Shown here piece by piece: positions 10,439 to 21,559 of a stretch of DNA of 64,000 bases. The notes beneath the pieces were generated by a model. It searched no databases. It saw nothing but the letters and a program-made list of their open reading frames with translations, and was not told where the DNA came from. Position 1 is the first letter of the stretch. Each line of letters starts with the position of its first letter. This stretch comes from Astropecten irregularis (taxonomy: Eukaryota; Echinodermata; Asteroidea; Paxillosida; Astropectinidae), in contig OZ020256.1 in assembly GCA_963971285.1 (NCBI GenBank), positions 8,806,541-8,870,540 on the forward strand. Direction: 5' to 3'. Both the position numbers and the translations under genes were made by a program.

Positions 10439-13400
10439 AAAAATCGCCAATCACAAGGCCCAAAACAGGCCACTCCAGGTGATGGCTAAAACGAGGAGAA
10501 AAGGGAACAAAGAAGAAATCATGGGGTAGAAAGATAACTATTGATGTTGCACTTAAATTGAGACAAATTGTAAGTGGAAGGGAAGCAGGATGCAGGTAGT
10601 GAATTCCACAGCAAGGCAGTACGCGGGAAGAAACTGGATGAGTATCCCCGAGTATTTGACTTGGGGACCACCACAGTGTATGAATGTGACTGAACAGAGA
10701 AACGTGTGGTGCGACCAAAGGTACGGTTGGGTGGAACAACCAGTGAGAGTCCATTGGAGCACCTACCAAAAAAGTATCTGTAAAAGAGGCTCAAAGAGGC
10801 TACAGAACGACGGAGAGACAGGGGTTCCAGAGTTGAAGCCAAGTCATCTCCAACTAGATTTGAAATACGTTGTTGAATTTTATCAAGCAGGGACAGACTG
10901 CAAGCTGGAGCACCAGCCCAAATATGACAGCAGTACTCCATGACAGGACGTATTGTGGATTTGTACAAATAGAGCAAAGCAGTTGGGGGAAGATATTGCC
11001 TTGCACGATACAAGCAGCCTACCCGCTGCGAAGCCCTTTTGGCAATGCTACGAATGTACTTATCCCAGGATAAGTTAGAGGTGAAATCAAGACCTAGAAG
11101 CCGGATGTCAGCAAGCTCCTGTAGTGGTATTGAATTCATCTCCAATGTAGAAAAGTGAGGAGATCTGGACCTGGATAAAGACAACAAATGAGTCTTCTTT
11201 TGATTGAATGTGACAAGCCAATCGTTACCCCAGTTAATGACATTCTCAAGGTCCTGGTTGAGAACAATACTGGCCTGTATACATGATGGAGCAGACAGGG
11301 GACCAGGGTAAGTAGTATACACTGTTGAGTCATCAGCATACATGGCTAACTGTGATGAGACAGAGTCGGGCAGATCATTAATATATAGAAGAAATAATGA
11401 TGGGCCCAGAACAGAGCCCTGGGGAACACCTGCATTAATACGATGAATGGAGGAGGAATAGCCCTCGAGCACCACAGAGAACTGACGTTCAATGAGAAAG
11501 CTAGAAATTAGATTTAACAGATTGCCAGAGATGCCATAAGACTTCAATTTATGGATGAGCCCTCTGTGCCAAACTTTGTCAAAGGCCTTTGATATGTCAA
11601 GGGCAACAAGCCTAGCTTCACCACGTCGATCTAAAGCTCTATTGATGTGTTCCGTTATCAGGGATATGATGTCTGCTGTTGACCGTGAATGACGGAAGCC
11701 ATACTGAACATCTGTCAGGAGCTCGTGTTCTTCAAGATAATCTATGAGTTGCTGATTAATCAGGCTTTCAAAAACCTTACTCATAATGGGAAGAAGGCTT
11801 ATGGGCCGATAGTTGGAGGGGTCAGACTTCTCACCCGAGCCCTTGAAAACAGGAACAACAGAGGCCAGCTTCCAATTAGATGGAAACACAGAATGTGTTA
11901 GGCAAATATTGTACAGTTTGGAGAGGATAGAGGAAAGTTCTGGTGAACACATCTTCAGTACAATTGCAGGGATTCGGTCAGGTCCTGAGGCTTTTGAGGT
12001 GTCAAGATGATTGATGACTTTAGCTACCATCTTAGGTGTGATGTTAATCCTAGATAAACTGCTGTCGACACGAGAAGGACAGTCGGGCAGGTTTCGGCCT
12101 TGGTCATCAAGTGTGGAGTTTGCTGCAAAACGATCAGCAAAAAGGTTGATTTTATCAGAGGGAGAGGTGAGGACTTCAGGCCCATTAAACAGAACAGGAA
12201 TAGTGGACTTGCTTCTATTAAGGACGCTATTTGCAATTCTCCAAAAATCTCTGGAGCCAAGACGTTGAGTTGAGATGGACTCCTGAACAGAATCTGCATA
12301 ATGACGTTTGGCGTTTTCCAATACCTTCTTGCAGTTGTTTCTAGCAAGGCGAAATTGATGGAGGGTCTCCCTTGATCCATCTCTATGAAATTGATGGAAA
12401 TAATGGTTTCGATGGCAGATAGCAGCAGCACATGCAGGAGTGAACCATGGCTGGGAGTGTGGTTGCACTTGGAAGGTACGGGAAGGTATAAAGAGATCCA
12501 TTCCAACCTGGATCCAATCCGTCACTTCATCAGCTGCCTCAGATGGACTTAGGCAAAATACTGAGTTCCAAGGGACATCACCAAGGAAAGAACGAAATCC
12601 ATCCCAATCAGCACTGTCGTACTGGAAAACAGTCCGATGATATGGATGTGAAGAAGTCGTTGGTTGGGCACAACTAACCTGGACCTCAATGTTGGCATGA
12701 TCAGAATTTCCTATCGGGGCTAGGATTGAGGACGTACAAGCGTTAGGATTTGAGCACAGAAACAGATCAAGAAGATACCTGTTATCAGTCACACGATCAG
12801 GGATACGCGTCGGAGCTGAGATGATCTGAGTAAGGTCCTGAGACAAAGCAAAATTGAAAGCACTAACACCGGAAGCATCTGTGCTGTGAGAGTGGACAAG
12901 CCATTCCTTGTGGTGAACATTGAAATCACCAAAAACCATGATCTCTGCAGTAGGATGACGAGAAAGCGCCAAGTCAATGCTGTTGGATATCGCACCAAAG
13001 ATAGCACTATTTTGTGATGATGGAGAGCGGTAGAGAAAATAAAGATATAAGGTGGAATGTAGAAGTGCAAGGCGAAAACACATGTATTCTTGTGTCACAT
13101 CCTCAAGCGTGATCTCACGGCCAAGAGGGAGGGTGTCCTTTGCAAAAACACAAAGACCATGACAAGGAGGAGCGTCAAGTCTATGTATGACATAACCAGG
13201 TACAGTCAATGAAGTAGACATAATACTGCTGTCTAGGCGAGACTCACATAAAGCAAGAAGGTCTGGGGAATTCAGCTGAAGGAAAGACTGAATCGCAGTG
13301 AAATTTCCCCTTGCCCCTCTTACATTGGCAAAACATAAATGTAGGGCTTTAAGTTTGTTGGTGAAAATATTTCTGATGTGCATGTGTGAAAGTCTAACGT

Positions 13401-13530
13401 CAACAATCGTTGCCAAGACTACACGGCCAGCGCAATCAATTAATGACCGTTTTCCTAGCTGCTTGTTTTTACTGATTATTTTACATGTATTTTCATTGAT
13501 TTTTTTTGGCTTAAGGTTTAATCCAAATTA
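10406..13530 (-). mobile_element. Nearly intact non-LTR retrotransposon with poly-A tail
   Basis: On the minus strand the unit comprises an open frame from about 13528 down to 10519, an 80-bp 3' untranslated part, and a pure 30-base poly-A tail (T run at 10406-10435 on the plus strand). No stop interrupts the coding part. The 5' end seems truncated: the frame is open upstream to a stop near 13530 but has no ATG, and no separate ORF1 is seen. A target duplication was not found by eye. Confidence 0.85.
10519..13416 (-). CDS. Endonuclease-reverse transcriptase (Jockey/CR1-group ORF2)
   Basis: The protein nicks target DNA and copies the element RNA into it. Residues 25-245 form an apurinic-type endonuclease with FANVRG, CESRLD (catalytic Glu), YRSPSS, GDFNVHHKEW at about 162 and NSDHANIEV at about 237. 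Residues 500-770 are the RT, with NYRPISLLP (535), YGFRHSRSTAD (572), ALDISKAFDKVWH (605), GVPQGSVLGP (663) and the catalytic YADD (693-696). A DKIQQRISNL and LWNSLP-bearing C-terminus follows, as usual for the group. All 965 codons are open. The first ATG is residue 12 and the frame also continues about 37 codons upstream without ATG, which suggests 5' truncation. All catalytic motifs are present, so it is probably a recent insertion. Clade within the Jockey/CR1 group is inference. Confidence 0.9.
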   Translation of the reverse strand: MATIVDVRLSHMHIRNIFTNKLKALHLCFANVRGARGNFTAIQSFLQLNSPDLLALCESRLDSSIMSTSLTVPGYVIHRLDAPPCHGLCVFAKDTLPLGREITLEDVTQEYMCFRLALLHSTLYLYFLYRSPSSQNSAIFGAISNSIDLALSRHPTAEIMVFGDFNVHHKEWLVHSHSTDASGVSAFNFALSQDLTQIISAPTRIPDRVTDNRYLLDLFLCSNPNACTSSILAPIGNSDHANIEVQVSCAQPTTSSHPYHRTVFQYDSADWDGFRSFLGDVPWNSVFCLSPSEAADEVTDWIQVGMDLFIPSRTFQVQPHSQPWFTPACAAAICHRNHYFHQFHRDGSRETLHQFRLARNNCKKVLENAKRHYADSVQESISTQRLGSRDFWRIANSVLNRSKSTIPVLFNGPEVLTSPSDKINLFADRFAANSTLDDQGRNLPDCPSRVDSSLSRINITPKMVAKVINHLDTSKASGPDRIPAIVLKMCSPELSSILSKLYNICLTHSVFPSNWKLASVVPVFKGSGEKSDPSNYRPISLLPIMSKVFESLINQQLIDYLEEHELLTDVQYGFRHSRSTADIISLITEHINRALDRRGEARLVALDISKAFDKVWHRGLIHKLKSYGISGNLLNLISSFLIERQFSVVLEGYSSSIHRINAGVPQGSVLGPSLFLLYINDLPDSVSSQLAMYADDSTVYTTYPGPLSAPSCIQASIVLNQDLENVINWGNDWLVTFNQKKTHLLSLSRSRSPHFSTLEMNSIPLQELADIRLLGLDFTSNLSWDKYIRSIAKRASQRVGCLYRARQYLPPTALLYLYKSTIRPVMEYCCHIWAGAPACSLSLLDKIQQRISNLVGDDLASTLEPLSLRRSVASLSLFYRYFFGRCSNGLSLVVPPNRTFGRTTRFSVQSHSYTVVVPKSNTRGYSSSFFPRTALLWNSLPASCFPSTYNLSQFKCNINSYLSTP

Positions 13531-14640
13531 GCTTTACACTGGAACCATTTTGTACTTCTCTCTGATGAATAATTTTGTGCGCACTTGTTGCACACATAAT
13601 TCAGATTACCGGGTATACATTTAGGCTGTAGCTACTACATTTTTTGACAATGTTCATTTTCATTATGTTCTAGTCATGTTTGTGAATATAGCCTAGTCTT
13701 GCAAACCTTTTATAATAATCACCCAATAATTTTCAAGCAATTTGGTAGGGAAAAAATCTCCAAAGGCATCTTTGAAGTTTTTTTCTTTGTTGACGAACAA
13801 TGTCTCACTATATACTGTACACGCACTCCATGGGTACCTTTCTTGTTTAATTTATTTATTGTTTTAAATTTGTATCAAATTTATGCAAATTGTTTGATGA
13901 ACTTGATCTACTGTTTGAATCAGGATGAGATTTCTAAGATTAAAGTCTGATTTCAGACTTTTGTGTTTTGGATTTCAGACTTTTTTTCCTCACAGGCTGT
14001 GTACAAAAGTATAGGAGATTTCAGACTTTTTATGCTCCCTGTCAGCTGTTTTCAGACATTTTTATCATTGGTCAATCTCATCCCTGTTGAATGGAGTATG
14101 AATGTGTACTCAATGACTGTGTGCGTACTGTATGCACAATGTAGGCTTATAAATGTATTAATGGAGTACGTGTGTGTAATATAATATTACATGTATTTAG
14201 TGAGTGAGTGGAGCAAATGAAGTCATTCTGTGAACGGATTTATTTGTTCGTATTAGGCCTACCAGTAAAAGTAATACTGACTCACTGGACTACGTGTGGA
14301 CTAAATGATCCCATGATCTACATGTTTCATGATCTACAAGTTCCCCTTGCATATTATTACTTAGTTTACATGTAGGCCTACATGTACTGATGCGGCGCTA
14401 GCTCAGTGAGTATCACTACTACCTTGATCTCCGCAGAAATAGCACCGTTAGCGACTCAATTTCTTCATTTATCAGCTCAGTTGCGAACAAAATATCATTC
14501 CTTTCAAATCTTTTTCTTAAGTTAAATTCCCCGTCAGTAAATTCTGCCAAAGGATAACACCTTCCATGAAATCTCTCTCCAACGAAGAATTATTTTGTTA
14601 AGATTTGTGTGGTGTGCGGCACTTTAAAAAAGCGGCCATG
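13531..14640. other. Non-coding spacer inside the interrupted TIR element
   Basis: No domain-bearing frame is seen. The phrase GATTTCAGACTTTT recurs four times between 13950 and 14060, a local imperfect tandem. The rest is plain AT-rich DNA. Confidence 0.4.
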
Positions 14641-14803
14641 ACACCCTAGTGCCCCACTAAAGTCAGGTCAGACCAGTCTTAAATTTAAGACTCCAAAGTT
14701 TATAGCAAAAAAACTTTCTGAATACCACTTAGTCTGTGAGAGTCGTCTAAGTTGGGGTGCTTATAATTTTGTGACTTAAGTAGTTTTGTGAATACAAAAC
14801 CCT

Positions 14804-15190
14804 GGTATTTGTTATAATACTACTAGAAATCAAAGAATCCACTCTGACTACTTGACTACGGTCGGTAAGAAAATCATGAACCCAACGACAAATGGATAAA
14901 TCAATACCGAGACCAGCAAGCTTGTGGTACAGTTTAGAAGGCATTATAGTATTAAATGCAGAATTGAAATCAGTAAACAGAAGTCTAGCATAAGTTGAAG
15001 ATCTGTCCAAGTGTTTTAGAACACGATGTTATGCATATAATACAGCATTATCGGTAGATCTATTGGCACGGTATGCAAATTGCAAAGGATCAAGTGATTT
15101 GGGCAAAACAGATTTAAGATGACCCAAGAATATATGCTCCAGTGATTTCATCACTTGAGATGTTAGTGCAACTGGCTGGTAGTCATTAAG
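14804..15190 (-). pseudogene. CR1/L2-like retrotransposon, central RT piece
   Basis: From 15190 downward the minus strand reads LNDYQPVALTSQVMKSLEHI, then LDPLQFAYRANRSTDNAV, then TYARLLFTDFNSAFNTI, LYHKLAGLGID and WVHDFLTDRSQVVRV. These are the RT fingers and the first catalytic aspartate block (FTDFNSAFN). One stop near 15030 lies in LYA*HRVL. The segment ends at ...SSSIITNT where the TIR element begins, and starts exactly at a 9-bp duplication shared with the piece upstream. Confidence 0.85.
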
Positions 15191-16280
15191 CTTTTGAGTC
15201 AACTCGTACCTTTGCCAACTCGTACCTTCGCCAACTTGTACCTTCGCAAACTCGTACCTTCGCAAATTCGTACCTTCGCAAACTCGTACCTTTGCCAACT
15301 CGTACCTTGAGTTTAGACAACTCGTACCTTCGGAATTTAGACATAAATGTGTCCGTTTTTTGTTGTTGTTGGTTTAGAATATGGTTGAAATACCATAAAA
15401 TGTTTGTTGTAGAGGTCGAGACATCGTTTAGCTTTTAAGTACCGTGACTAATTTTGACAATTTTCTGACTGTGCAACCAGCGTGCAGTGGCTGGTCAGTA
15501 GGGCGTTCGTGGAGGCCGCCGACGCGGCCGATGCACAATGAAGTCGTGTCCAATCATGCATCAGTCGGCTAGTCCTGTAGTCCATGCTTCAACGAATATT
15601 TTCATTTAACGATATGTTTATACAATGTTTTCCGTCATTAAACATTTTGATAATCTATAATTTATTATACAACAACATTGTGTGCGATATCACAGAAGAA
15701 GTTAACAAATTAGTGCTGAATTCCCCTCTTTAAAAAATCAAATTTATTATACTTTAAAAGCAATACACAGAAAGAACCTTTCGTAATTTTTACTATTGAG
15801 CCGCTTGGGCGGGGTATGTTTTTATACAATTCATTTCATTTTTGGAATATTTTTCTAAATGGAGATCGTTTTTATCTTTCCTTTCTGCATGCTTTTTCAA
15901 GTTGCTTTTGCTGTTTCATCTTGAGACATCTCTTTTTATTACACTGTAGTAGACTGCACTGTATTAGGGCCGGTATATACGTTCATGGCTTACATGCATT
16001 TGAATCAATTTTATTTTTGTAACCAGTTTCTAAATAGTAAATGGTAATTTTGGATAGAATAAAACGAAACATTTTGCCCATCAATGCTGCTTTGAGCACG
16101 AGTTGCATGAGTTTATTCCTCCATGCATTATATAAATTGAAGGTACGAGTTGTCTTAACCGAAGGTACGAGTTGGCAAAGGTACGAGTTGGCGAAGGTAC
16201 GAGTTGACATAACCTTGCGGTTGGGAAGGTACGAGTTGACCAAGGTACGAGTTGGCGAAGGTACGAGTTGTCCTGTTACC
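15191..16280. mobile_element. MULE-like non-autonomous element with 9-bp duplication
   Basis: The direct repeat GTCATTAAG flanks the unit at 15182-15190 and 16281-16289. Inside each end is a cluster of the 15-16-bp word AACTCGTACCTTCGCC, in one orientation at 15198-15330 and inverted at 16139-16270. The 1090-bp body has no transposase frame. A 9-bp duplication is typical of Mutator-like elements from family knowledge, but the superfamily call remains inference. Joining the flanks through one copy of GTCATTAAG restores an RT reading frame (..SSLND + YQPVALTS..). Confidence 0.85.
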
Positions 16281-16337
16281 GTCATTAAGACTGGAAGCAG
16301 GAATAGCCTTCGGGACTGGAACTATAACTGACTTTTT
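16281..16337 (-). pseudogene. Short RT piece between two insertions
   Basis: The minus strand encodes KKSVIVPVPKAIPASSLND, the conserved stretch just before NDYRPVALTS in CR1/L2-like RTs. It is bounded by the family X copy on one side and by the MULE-like element on the other. Confidence 0.8.
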
Positions 16338-16555
16338 TAGTATCATACTTTGGTAAGAAACCAAAACAGAAATGGTCACAGATTTACATATAACTTTGGC
16401 GGTAGAAACATACTGTTAAAATTTTTCTGCCTGAAATGGTGTATTTATCCAGAAATCAGTAAAACAACTACCAAAAATCTTTTTGATTTTTAAAAAGATC
16501 AAAAATAAAAGAATCTGTATTTCTTTGATAAAAACCAAAGTATGACATTTATCTT
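16338..16555. mobile_element. Inverted-repeat family X copy (reverse orientation)
   Basis: The ends are TAGTATCATACTTTGGTAAG and AAAACCAAAGTATGACA. Internal blocks (ATGGTGTATTTATCCAG, CAGATTTACATATAACTTT) are the reverse complement of the copy at 32855-33220. It is shorter because central sequence is deleted. Confidence 0.75.
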
Positions 16556-16648
16556 TAAAAACCTGAGGAATTTCACACAGTTACACAATACAAGTAATAA
16601 ACTGTTGCAAACTGCTCATCAGCCAAAATGACCTGAAATATATCAAAT

Positions 16649-17453
16649 GCTTAAAGTTAGGAGGGCCTGACTTGTTTTGATCCTAGCAGGATCTTTCTCT
16701 AAGGCTATATGATGAAGGACAAGAACATGCAAGTGAATGGAAACACAAATGTATGGGTGAGGGAATCAGGACAATAGGAGGGGGATGGTAGGCAAGATCA
16801 AAGTTGCCAGACTACAAAGGGGTGGGGAAGAATGGGCCTGGAGGATAGAGATTAACAAAGAAGGTAATTAGAGGATTAGAGATCAAGATAGAGAAGTGGA
16901 GTACAAAAAGCAGGAGGGATTAGAGATCACCTGTAGATGAATGAAAAGGAGACAACCAAGCAGTAATATTAGTCATTTCCTTCCTGGAGATTAAGTCCGT
17001 GAGGATGAATAGTTTGTAATATTTTAATCCAAACTTTCTCCCTGCTCAGCCAGGTGGTCAAGTGATTCAATGCCCTGCAAGATCATATCAGAGGTTATAT
17101 ATGGTATTAAGGGAGATTGAAGTGGAAACCCACTGGGGTGTCGAGTTTCTGAGTTTTGACTGTAGACCTGTGACCATAGAAACGTTTCTAAAGGGAATTT
17201 TTACATTTGAATGTGCCATGCTGGATGGGTGAGAGACATTATTAGTGGGTGGAACCTCAGCCCTGACAATCAAGTCGTTGAGGTTGCTGGGACGTCTGTA
17301 GGCCAAGATGGACTTTTCCCCCCTCCTATTGTCTTGATTCCCTCACCCATACATTTGTGTTTCCATCCACTTGCATGTTCTTGTCCTTCGTCATATAGCA
17401 TTTGAGAAAGATCCTGCTAGGATTGAAACGCGTCAGGCCCTCCTAACTCTAAA
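16649..17453. mobile_element. Foldback element, GTTAGGAGG family copy 1
   Basis: The outer inverts contain GTTAGGAGGGCCTGAC / GTCAGGCCCTCCTAAC and GATCCTAGCAGGATCTTTCTC and its complement. Further in, a second inverted pair (AACATGCAAGTGAATGGAAA with AAATGTATGGGTGAGGGAAT, and complements near 17330-17390) makes a long stem. No coding frame is supported. A second copy lies at 33845-34376. Confidence 0.8.
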
Positions 17454-17858
17454 CAGTTTTAAAGACCAATTAGATATGAATGAGATCATCTGCACACAGT
17501 TTCAGCAGTCAGGCTGAGATACTATCAGGTCCAGGTGCCTTCCGAATATTCAACTGTGAGAAAACATGGTGCGTGTCCGCAACGTGTATTTGAAACAATA
17601 GAGAGCCATCAATAATATTTAAAGACATATATGTCTCTTCGTCTCGCTCGAAGCGACTGTAAAACTGATTGAGTTCATTTAAACTGCTAACATTGTCGAA
17701 ATTAAGTAACACAGGTTTCGACTTGTATGGAACAATTGTTCTGTTGCTCTCCCACAGATCCCTGCTACCACTGTTGGCAGAAAGTTTCTTCAGTTTTTCC
17801 TTGTATGCCTGCTTGACTGACTTGATCCCACGATGAAGGTCATTCTTGGCCTTTTCAT
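17454..17858 (-). pseudogene. CR1/L2-like retrotransposon, linker and start of RT
   Basis: The minus-strand frame reads NEKAKNDLHRGIKSVKQAYK, then RDLWESNRTIVPYKSKPVLL, NELNQFYSRFERDE and FSQLNIRKAPGPDSIS, which is the signature KAPGPD block at the start of the RT in CR1/L2 elements. A stop follows at DSISA*, then LLKLCADDLIHI. The segment is cut at 17858 by the hAT-like copy B, whose 8-bp duplication begins there. Confidence 0.85.
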
Positions 17859-20800
17859 TAGTGCTGTGCAAAATAGGGTAATTTGGTATTCGTTTACGGA
17901 AGTAAAAAAAAATATGGATCCGTGCTATACGATTTAATCGCCTTTTAAAAGACAGCGATAGCAGGCAAATCGTGCGTTTTCAGTGAAGAAGAAAAGTGCC
18001 TGAATAAAAGCAGTGTTGAGTGTTGACATACGGTATGGACATTAAGCTTGTTTGATAATGACGAAATTTATTGATATCGTTATTTTTTTTTTATGTGGAA
18101 AATCGTATCGGGCCCCGGAAAAAATTCAAAATATCGGGAATGTCGCGATATTATGGTGGTGCAACTTCATACACAACAAATTAGAGTAGCTCATGAGCTA
18201 ACAGCTACTTTTTGCACTTTTCGCGACGACCAAAACAAACAGATTAAAGGTGCAGGCTCGTCGATACACGACGGACAAAATTCGTGCCACGAAAAGTCAC
18301 CTTTGCCCTTTGTGGTTGCCAGCTCTTACAATCCCGGAGGGCGAGCGCCAGCGGTCTAAAACTAACCCTGTAAGCGCATTACACTATACAATTTGTGTGT
18401 GCGTGTTATGCATTGTACACGATTGATATACAGTTGCTGCACGCGCGACGCGATGGTTATGACGGTATACACCTCATGTTTGCTTGTACTGTCGATGCCT
18501 GTACATTACATACATTACGGTTGTTGAATCTGCCCTCGAATTGTGTTCACTGTTAATTGCGTTGTGGGATATTTCATGGAGTAAGAAAAAACTTAATTAA
18601 CACCCCGTTTGATAGATTTTGAAACAAATTGTGAAATTTTCCATGTTGGCACGTCCACATCGGCACATCCTGCAGCTTTTTGTGAAAAATTCTATTCAAA
18701 TTTACCGATTGAAGTCAGACCTAAAACTGTAAAAGTAAACAACCACCACCCAGTCGGAACAGCCATGGAGGAATTCTAACTGTACAACCTCCGCGAAGAG
18801 CAGGCAGCATAATGGACAATTATGATGAATTGCAGGAAGACTATCCCAAAGTATTCTTATTAATTATAACCCGACTTGTAAGAAAAAAATACAGCATCAT
18901 ATTTGTGTACTTCCTTGCAGACCTATTTTTATGTGATATAGGGACTAATTCACCAAGATTACCAAATTTATAAGATGAATTTCACTTTACTGGCATTATA
19001 CGAGCCCCCACGTTGATATACTTTTGTGTACGTCGTTATGGTCAGTTTTGTAGAATTTAGGTTTAAAATTATAGTATGTTTGAACTTGGAAGATAAATAA
19101 AAGCTGATACAGAGACTTGAAACTGAAAGTCACTTCTCATATTATGAACTGTTTTCTACTTAGTACACTCCAGCATACAATGTACATGTAGGCCTACATG
19201 ATAAATACAGTTCAACTTCATGTACTGTATATGTACCGTGTTGTACACTGCACTGTATAGACCTTTCTTTTGTTTATGAACATTGGCTGCTGGTTGGCAT
19301 GGACGGCCAAATGTTGCAAATCATTTCGTCTTCTCGAAAGACGGCGTGACCACATTCAACATTTTTGAAAACTTTCCACTTATAGCAGCTGCACAAAATA
19401 CAAAGGCCTACCATCATTGCTTGTGTTGTTTTCATTACATTCAGCAATATATTTTAATGTTTATGAAACGTTGTACTGTATACAAAATGGGTAAAATATG
19501 TGGTATTTTTTTATGCGTAGCTTTGATGGCTCGCCATAGTTTCCGCCATGGTGGTTGGCAAAAACTCGGTCTGTGACGTTACAAAAGAAAGGTCTATACA
19601 CAGAACGAATGTCGCCTAGCGACTGTGGCGCTCTACGCGCACAGAGATTGGCCGAGTGCTGTGCGCGTCACGTATCTAGGTAAACAGTACGTGCAATGGT
19701 CCAATCAGAGAGATGTACACGTTATGTATTTGAATGACGTGGGCCATGTCCGCGAACTTGACGAAGTGATTTCACTAAGCACATATGCACACAATTGTTT
19801 TGTTTACAAACTTCAGCGGATTGATAGAAAGACGAGTCAAAGCTTGTTTCAATGGTACCAATTCACATCACGTACACGTCACATAACCAGATCAGCATGA
19901 ATTATACGCGCCTTGACAAACGTTTTTTTGAGAGATTTTCCTTACATTTCGTAAAATAAGACAGAAACACACCTCAAAGACGTTCTAGAAAATCTCCTTT
20001 TTACCCAATTTCCTTACATTTCTTTGACATAATTGTAAACACAGTAAATCGATCGTTGATACTTTCCTATCCAAAAATACAAAAAAGCAAACATCGATGT
20101 TGGAGTAATTTTTTTTTCAATTCGGCAACTTCAGACGCCGATTACGCGAAAGCGACTGTTGGGGGAATTACCTCATTTCGCTCCATTGGGTCACAATTTG
20201 TCATTTTAAAAACCCTGTGCATTCCATAAACCCCAGTAAAGTTCAAAACTTTGAGTTTCTGATTTTCTGATTTGTGAATCACAGTAATGAATGAACGGTG
20301 ATATCCGTCAAGAATTAGTTTTTGAAAATTGTGGCAAAATATCAGCATTAGTAAATAGTAATTTATGTCAAACTCGCACATGTAACAGATTCCCAAGCAT
20401 TGTGAGGCACTGGCAAGCTCTGCCTCCAGATCCGCGAAGGACTAAACACATGTACATGTATGTACATGTACATGTATATTCCGTGTACGTGTACGCACTG
20501 CATGCTACAAGTGTATTAAGTTAACAAGGGGTGTAACGAGCCTTCCCAGAACAGCATAACATCGATAAACTACAGAGGGCGCTATTGTAAAAGTTGCTCT
20601 ATTTTTTGACGAGCCTGCGCCTTTAATGCAATCTTTTGTTGCTGGTTGCGACGTTAAAAGCAGATTTCTTACCACAAAATCTGCATCGAAGCCGACAGTT
20701 ATCCATGCCGTCCATGATCCAGAGCGCTACTGGACAGCACAAGTCATGTCCATGTACGTACGCTGCACTTCCGGCCTTCACGACTGAAGCCTACACGCGC

Positions 20801-21559
20801 GCTGGCCATGATGACTTCACTGTGCTGTGAGCACGTGCATGCGATGCCGCGTTGCACACAATTACGTGTACATTGTGCAATGACTATGCTTACCGCTTCC
20901 GGCCAACATGACTGAAGCTAGCAGCGTATTGGGCTCATGGATTGGGCGCAATAATTCCAGACTACATGAAGTAAGATCTGGTATGTATTTTGCTAAGTGC
21001 ATGTTAATTTTCGTGGCTATTACGCTATACGGTGGGCTTGGGAACTATAGTTATGGAAATAATCAGACAGCGTGCTGACTGTTTACGTCTTCTTCCAAGT
21101 GATCGTCGCTTTCGGATGTTTTTTGCACGAGATATTTTCAGATTAAGTTCGTAAAAGTGTGTTTCTACCTGGAAATATGGACAAAGTAACCGACTGAAAT
21201 TCAAGTAAGATTTAGTTGGTTAGGAAAATGCAACTGACGTGTCATGACGGTAGGCCTACTTTGGAACATCTTCAACATGGCGTAAAAGGACAGTCAGAAT
21301 ATTTTACGGGGATTTCGATCGCGATCGGAAGGCTTTTTACGATGTTTTTTAGATCAAATACATGAACAGTATGTGTTTCTATTTGGCGGAATGTACAAAA
21401 TAAACGACTGTTATGTTTTTTTAGCATGAACCAAACGTAAACTACGGTGAGTCCATATTTTTTTTGTGTTGGTTTCGGTTAATCTTTTTTGAAAATTGGT
21501 AAACGGAAACGTTCAATCCGTGTGGGTTACTCTATATCCGAATAAAAAGCACAGCACTA
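17859..21559. mobile_element. hAT-like element, copy B (3.7 kb)
   Basis: The ends are TAGTGCTGTGC and GCACAGCACTA, as in copy A but inverted. Flanking octamers CTTTTCAT (17851-17858) and CTTTTTAT (21560-21567) differ at one base, consistent with an aged target duplication. The outer 200 bp match copy A in reverse orientation. The centre, about 18.06-20.94 kb, has extra sequence including a block shared with 5165-5290 and the words ACATGTACATGTATGTACATG near 20450. Frames of 64-97 codons inside carry no recognisable transposase domain. Confidence 0.85.

Larger units (their letters stand above)
10254..14803. mobile_element. TIR element lodged in the RT gene, itself interrupted
   Basis: The left end carries GGGCCGGTATTCACGAAAAT and the right end the inverted AGTTTTGTGAATACAAAAC. 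On the minus strand the host reading frame stops at ...SSSIITNT and resumes with APQG on the other side, so the unit sits inside an RT gene just before the APQG motif. Short CTCTGG and CCCTGG words at the two junctions may be remnants of the target duplication. Most of its length comes from the non-LTR retrotransposon inserted at 10406-13530. The remainder has no coding capacity. Confidence 0.7.
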
